The notes beneath the pieces are model-generated. The model was not told the DNA's origin. It was given only the letters and a program-made list of their open reading frames with translations, and ran no database searches. Of a DNA stretch of 64,000 nt, positions 59,701-64,000 are shown piece by piece. Numbering within the stretch: the stretch's first letter is position 1; every line of letters begins with the position of its first letter. The stretch is from Paramacrobiotus metropolitanus (Eukaryota > Tardigrada > Eutardigrada > Parachela > Macrobiotidae), in NCBI RefSeq assembly GCF_019649055.1, contig NW_026570250.1, positions 248,001 to 312,000 on the forward strand, read 5' to 3'. The position numbers were made by a program, and so were the translations under genes.

Positions 59701-60700
59701 TTACTGTTGGAAGCGATGGAAGCCCGTCAAGTAACAAGTGAGGTCGTTCACTAGCCGCCGATAAAAGTGGTTCATAAAAGCCCGACGCGCCTTCAATGGC
59801 AACAGGTGGTAGTCCCGCTGGCCATAAACCACCTCCCAAAATTGACGACTCGGGAAGGATCGAGCGGGTCTGAATGGGCGGTGCCGGCTGAGCTGCAACC
59901 GGCTCACTGACAGCCACGGGTTTGCTGGTTGTGCAGGTCACCCGCTCGGGGGAGTCACATTTCTTCAGATGCTCCGAGAACACAAAGTTCATCGGGCATT
60001 CAAAGCGCGCCATTCGCCCACTGGGACTACAGCGGTAATAAACGCGGCAGTTCTGAGAGTAGTCTGGAAAGAAGCCATCTTTTCCGCTGCATGTTGGCGC
60101 TATGCCGGTACTTCCCAGAGATGGGACAGTGGCCGGTGCACTGGCAGGCGTGCCGGCTTGGTTTTGGTTCCATGTGCCGGGAATACTAGCCTGCCTGCTT
60201 TGCAGAGAAGGATCTAGCGCTACCGCGATCTCGTGGAGGAAACTGACATCCAGACCAGAGAGTCCTTCCCCGAAAGGATTGTTATATTGCTAGAAATTTT
60301 GAATTAGAAAAAAATGCCAAATAAAAATTGTGCCGTTCACCCTTTACGGAGTGACAAGTAAAGTAAAGTAAAAAAACCACGGAAGAAGCAATCTAAATTT
60401 TGACCTAACTACAAAATTCTTGTTCTGATTAACTTACAAATGAGATGATTTTAATTACTTTGTTAGAACTTCGAAAAGTACTATCCGGTTTTATTCTTGA
60501 GTACATGACTACAGGTTGGGCCCATCGAAGTGAGTCTCAACAACAATATCATTAAAAACGAAGAACAAAGAACAGCTTGTTATATCATGAAGGTTAGTAC
60601 AGTGCAGTTAATACTTATACTAGAGACTTACCGACAATACGAAGTCAGTTAAATAGATGATAATACAAAAGATAACACAGATCCTGCGCACAGGTAACAT
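56785..60700 (-). CDS. Secreted protein with five chitin-binding (CBM14/peritrophin-A) domains
   Basis: Probably a cuticle or peritrophic-matrix protein that cross-links chitin. Exons: 60632-60700 (leader MLPVRRICVIFCIIIYLTD), 59693-60289, 59347-59454, 59032-59192, 58755-58919, 58214-58637, 57583-57865, 57291-57501, 56785-57090. Five six-cysteine CBM14 units are separated by Pro/Ser/Gly-rich linkers. The first is within exon 2 (CSGKDGFFPDYSQNC-RVYYRC). The second is split over exons 3-4 (CFGRANQYIPDADTGC-RGYILC), the third over 5-6 (CYGKTGFVPDHLQHC-RVYYYC), the fourth over 7-8 (CDGTLNYYIEPDSAC-RIYHYC), and the fifth is in exon 9 (NCLKYYEC). A CAG/CAA-encoded poly-Gln run follows domain three near 58490-58515. 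All junctions close in phase except exon 2 to exon 3. Domain identity is firm; the target chitin is known of the family. Confidence 0.87.
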
Positions 60701-61890
60701 GGATGAATGATATATGCAATTATTCCATTAAACTGCATGAAGCCGGACGTAACGGGGATTAGTGAAACATCTCTACATGTACACGGTTTGTCATGAAGAT
60801 GCATGTATAAGCCTAATTTGGCGCACACTAGTTTATAAAACAATTCCGTAACGCGAGATTTTCAGTGTCCGATAGAAAAGCTGCAAATAAGTAATTGTAC
60901 TTCTACCGCAAACCAACAACGACAGAAAGAACCTTATTTCCGGTCACTCAACGGACAAAAACCATTACTGTGGTGAATGAAATCCCAGCTCGTTATGGGT
61001 GCATGTAGGCTGGTAGTCGTGTGTTGAATGTAGGAAGAGGTGTATCGTCTTCATTCGGCTGGTTCGTTTAGGTTATATTTCGTACCATGGAAAGAAGTAT
61101 CCGTACTCCAACCGTTTGTGCGTAGTGTCAGCCTTGAGGAAGTAGCGTAAAATATAATAGATATCTATTGTGCACCGGTAACCGATATGTGCGAGTAACC
61201 TTGTTGCACTGGTCAACGGGGACTTGATTATGTTACAAACAAGATGCTAATGGACCACTGAAAGACCGGGCATACCTTCTATCCACTTCACAGTGTCATT
61301 ACGCATAAATCGTTTGCGCAGAAGTTTTGAATTCACGCACGACCAACTTGTTGATAGCTGGCTCTCAGATCTTTTGTGCATCACTAGAAGTGATCCTTTA
61401 TATTCGGATATACCATAATCCAATGGCTGGAATACCTCTGTACTGCTTTAATTAACAGAACCTGTTTCTTTGTGACCTGACCTATGTATATAACACTCAC
61501 CTGCGCATTGCATGTGTACAATACAACATGCACAAGAGCGAGCTTACGAACTTTGATACGTTAATAAGTGAGTTTTATGTATCAGTAAATTGCTTTATCA
61601 ATTGAAATTATTGCTACAGCCTCTTTACTAAAAACACAAGCACTGCATAAATTAACTATGGACCATCTAATCACAGAAACCCAAGCAGTGATCTCACAAA
61701 GCAGTATATACTATCTGAAATATTAGGAAAATCGTAATACTTTTGTCACAACATTACAGCAAAAACTGCAACCAGTTCGTCTGCATTTGTATTGGAAAGG
61801 AAAAAATAAAAGGCTCTACATGTTTCGGAACATATTATCTTTGGCGGCGATTATAGTTTGCTAGCCTTTCCTTAGGAATGCAGAAAATGC
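60701..61890. other. Spacer between the CBM14 gene and the cysteine-rich peptide gene
   Basis: About 1.2 kb between two minus-strand genes. No coding signal; it should contain the CBM14 gene promoter. No clear TATA box. Confidence 0.45.
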
Positions 61891-62312
61891 TTAGTAAGAG
61901 CCGTCTCCATTATCCGAATTTTTGTATGAACCGTAGCATCTTCCTCTTCTTCGCGGGTCTCCCATATTGCTGCACACACACGGTAGCGCACAGGCATTAT
62001 TTGCTCCGGGTCCACAGCGTTTCATCGAACACTGCGGCGGTTTTCCAAGGTACATCAGGGAAAACTCTATAGAAAAACAAAATCTTAGATATTATGTAGA
62101 GTAAATAATAGAATTACTTCCATTCTGTTTTCTAGTCGATGGTAAACAGTATGCTAGGAGTTTGCATTTGCCGGCGCTTGTGACCTCTTATCTCTAAATT
62201 TCTACGCACCTCGCTTAAGTTTCCCGCCATCAGTATTATCTGCCGCTGCGGTATGACAGATATAGCATAACGCGAAGGCCAACAGGAGCAGCTGAATTTC
62301 CGTTCGAACCAT
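61891..62312 (-). CDS. Secreted six-cysteine peptide, knottin-like
   Basis: Two exons (62210-62312, 61891-62066) join in phase 1 (donor GTGCGT, acceptor TCTATAG) to give a 92-residue precursor. The first 25 residues are a clear signal peptide (TEIQLLLLAFALCYICHTAA). A dibasic KR site after a short Asp/Gly spacer suggests a propeptide cleaved before the mature chain of about 58 residues. Six cysteines are spaced C-x4-C-x7-C-x3-C-x-C-x10-C, followed by Tyr, with a basic PRRRGR loop before the last one. The x3-x1 core is typical of inhibitor cystine-knot (knottin) folds, and the whole pattern is very near that of the tick chemokine-binding evasin-3 group. Function is unknown: antimicrobial, protease-inhibitor or signalling roles are all possible. 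Confidence 0.7.
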
Positions 62313-64000
62313 GATTGCCAGAAAGTAGGAAGTGTCGCTTGAAAACCTAACTATGCACACTACGGCGCAGTTAATTCGAAGGAAATTCCTTTGCAACCTA
62401 GTCGGTTAATGATCTTTTAGATGCTACAGATACACGGGAAAAGCTAAAATTCGTGTGGCTTTAAATACCCAAAATAATTTGGCTGGAAGCGACAAATATA
62501 TGAGTGACGACAAACATTACCGGTTGCTGTCGCGCTGTCCGAGCAGCGATGCACGGTTTTCTTGTAGTAGGCACTTAGTATCGCTATCTTATAACAAAAG
62601 CCTTGTCAGCCGCCATCAAATATATATGTAGTTTTTTGTGGTTCTGGCCTAACTACTATTCTAATTCTTTTGTAAAAACTAAGTGCTGGACGAAAGCAAT
62701 TATGGTCGCGTGCCGAACTCTTTGCATCTCATGCATGAAAAGCTTTTCAAGGACAAAAACGTGATATGGCATAATGCACAATATTTGCCTGAATCTATAC
62801 TTGGTAAATAATCACGGAAAACCGGAAAAGACTTCGCGGAATTTACGTGATTACGCTCGGTCACTTAAAGCTGGTCTTTATTCTTAAGAACTAGTCAATG
62901 AATCAGTAACGAGAAAGCAGTGCAAAGCACTAAACATTTGAGGTGTAACTTCAAGTAATATTAGCCTGCAGTTTTGGTTTTGGAAACGAAGTACTGTTAA
63001 ATATTGTTGAACGAACATCGACACAGCTTACGCGTAAACCGACAGCTGTTGCATGTTTCTGACTCATCAAAATATCACAAAACTGTTTTATTATCTGAAT
63101 TATTTTTTATTACCTGAATTATTTTTATTAGCGTCGTGAATCGGGTCATTTGTTAAACTACTGGAAAACAAAAGGGCGTACTGTTATTTTATCATAAGCA
63201 TGGTTACATTAACAACCCTTACAAAGCCAGTTTTGGGGACAAAATAAGGAGAATAGTGCATTAACGTTAAGTTCCATGTTGTATACTCCCACGTAAATGA
63301 ATGTACAAAATTTATGTGAACAATCATCTGGAACCGGTAAACCAAGAAGCATAATGACTCACAGCAATATATACGATGAATGGTAAATTAAGTAACAAAA
63401 TATGGTAAGCTGGTAAGTTTTGAAGTAAAAAGTACTTACCTATCAGCTTTTAACAACTAAACGTAACTGGGAACAGCAGCAGCTTCGGCAAATTTGGTTA
63501 AAATGTTCTGTAGGATAACCCGACTGCTTCTGCCTGTCGGCTGGGGTTGTGTAGTCGTGAGGTCGTTTGTGTGATTTCAAACTTGTGGCTGTTTTAAAGT
63601 TACGTATTTTAAAGTATATTTGTATTCAACTGCTGACTGGTCATAAATTTTGAATATCTGTATTGTAGTAAAGTAATTATTTATAAGCCCATTCCATGAA
63701 TAAAATCGCCTTTAAAGGGCCAATAATACGATACACCAAGCAGTAGCACGTACTGTACCTGTAATCAAAACATGCGACGTGTAAATTGCAACTCCGTTTT
63801 ATAAACTGCTAAAAAAATTCGCCTACAAAATGCGCCACTCCCGTATCTGTAACTCAAAATACGCCACAGGGTTCTATCGTTCTAGGTATGAAATACATAT
63901 TATGGAATCTTTATAAACGAGTAAAGCCAGCTGTCGGTAAAACGGATTAAAACATCTTTCAGTTACCGTAAACGTTTCTCGTTTGCGTTTTTATAACTAT
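62313..64000. other. Right-end intergenic DNA
   Basis: AT-rich, no gene recognised. A short tandem repeat of about 21 bp (TATCTGAATTATTTTTTATT, then ACCTGAATTATTTTTATT) lies at about 63091-63130. The first few hundred bases should contain the promoter of the cysteine-rich peptide gene. Confidence 0.45.

Noticed and set aside
1-64000. CRISPR arrays, bacterial operons, riboswitches, phage or viral genes
   Set aside because: None seen. All identified genes are intron-containing animal genes, and repeats lack CRISPR periodicity.

Overview
The window is nuclear DNA of an animal. Genes are split by many short GT-AG introns, there are two nuclear tRNA genes, and every recognisable protein belongs to a metazoan family. 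The content points to an ecdysozoan: a protein with five chitin-binding (CBM14/peritrophin-A) domains and a sex-peptide/myoinhibitory-peptide-type GPCR. A tardigrade-like genome would fit the compact mixed architecture, but that is inference; no sequence marker here fixes the phylum. Gene models below were built by hand from reading-frame continuity, splice sites and intron phase. Where phases did not close this is said.

Layout: 1-3942 (+), 3' part of a CLASP microtubule-rescue protein (copy 1). 5744-18845 (+), a second, complete-looking CLASP in tandem (17 exons, TOG2, SxIP, TOG3, C-terminal domain; no TOG1 seen). 20424-23333 (+), PBLD/PhzF-fold protein. 24605-26703 (+), RUNDC3/RPIP8-like RUN-domain protein. 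27307-27379 (+), tRNA-Val(CAC). 27718-30511 (-), WDTC1/DCAF9, preceded by a 38-codon upstream ORF. 31160-31232 (-), tRNA-Ala(AGC). 32469-37850 (+), LIV-1-type ZIP zinc transporter. 38514-39597 (-), small heat-shock protein with TATA box and heat-shock element, divergent from 40431-44456 (+), kanadaptin. 46216-47883 (-), SPR/MIP-receptor-like GPCR. 50254-50988 (+), an unrecognised small secreted-protein locus interrupted by one in-frame TAA. 56785-60700 (-), five-CBM14 secreted protein. 61891-62312 (-), a two-exon secreted six-cysteine peptide with knottin spacing. The remainder, especially 51-56.7 kb and 62.4-64 kb, shows no convincing gene.

The genes are mostly independent housekeeping or signalling units rather than a pathway. 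Two themes recur: cytoskeleton and vesicle biology (CLASP pair, RUNDC3) and secreted or cuticle-facing products at the right end (CBM14 protein, cysteine-knot peptide). The most unusual sequence-level signal is a set of perfect inverted repeats with zero- to few-base loops (up to 40 nt, 20-bp arms), scattered through introns and intergenic DNA and often in adjacent pairs. The most interesting gene-level observations are the knottin-like peptide, which has evasin-3-like cysteine spacing, and the stop-interrupted secreted gene.
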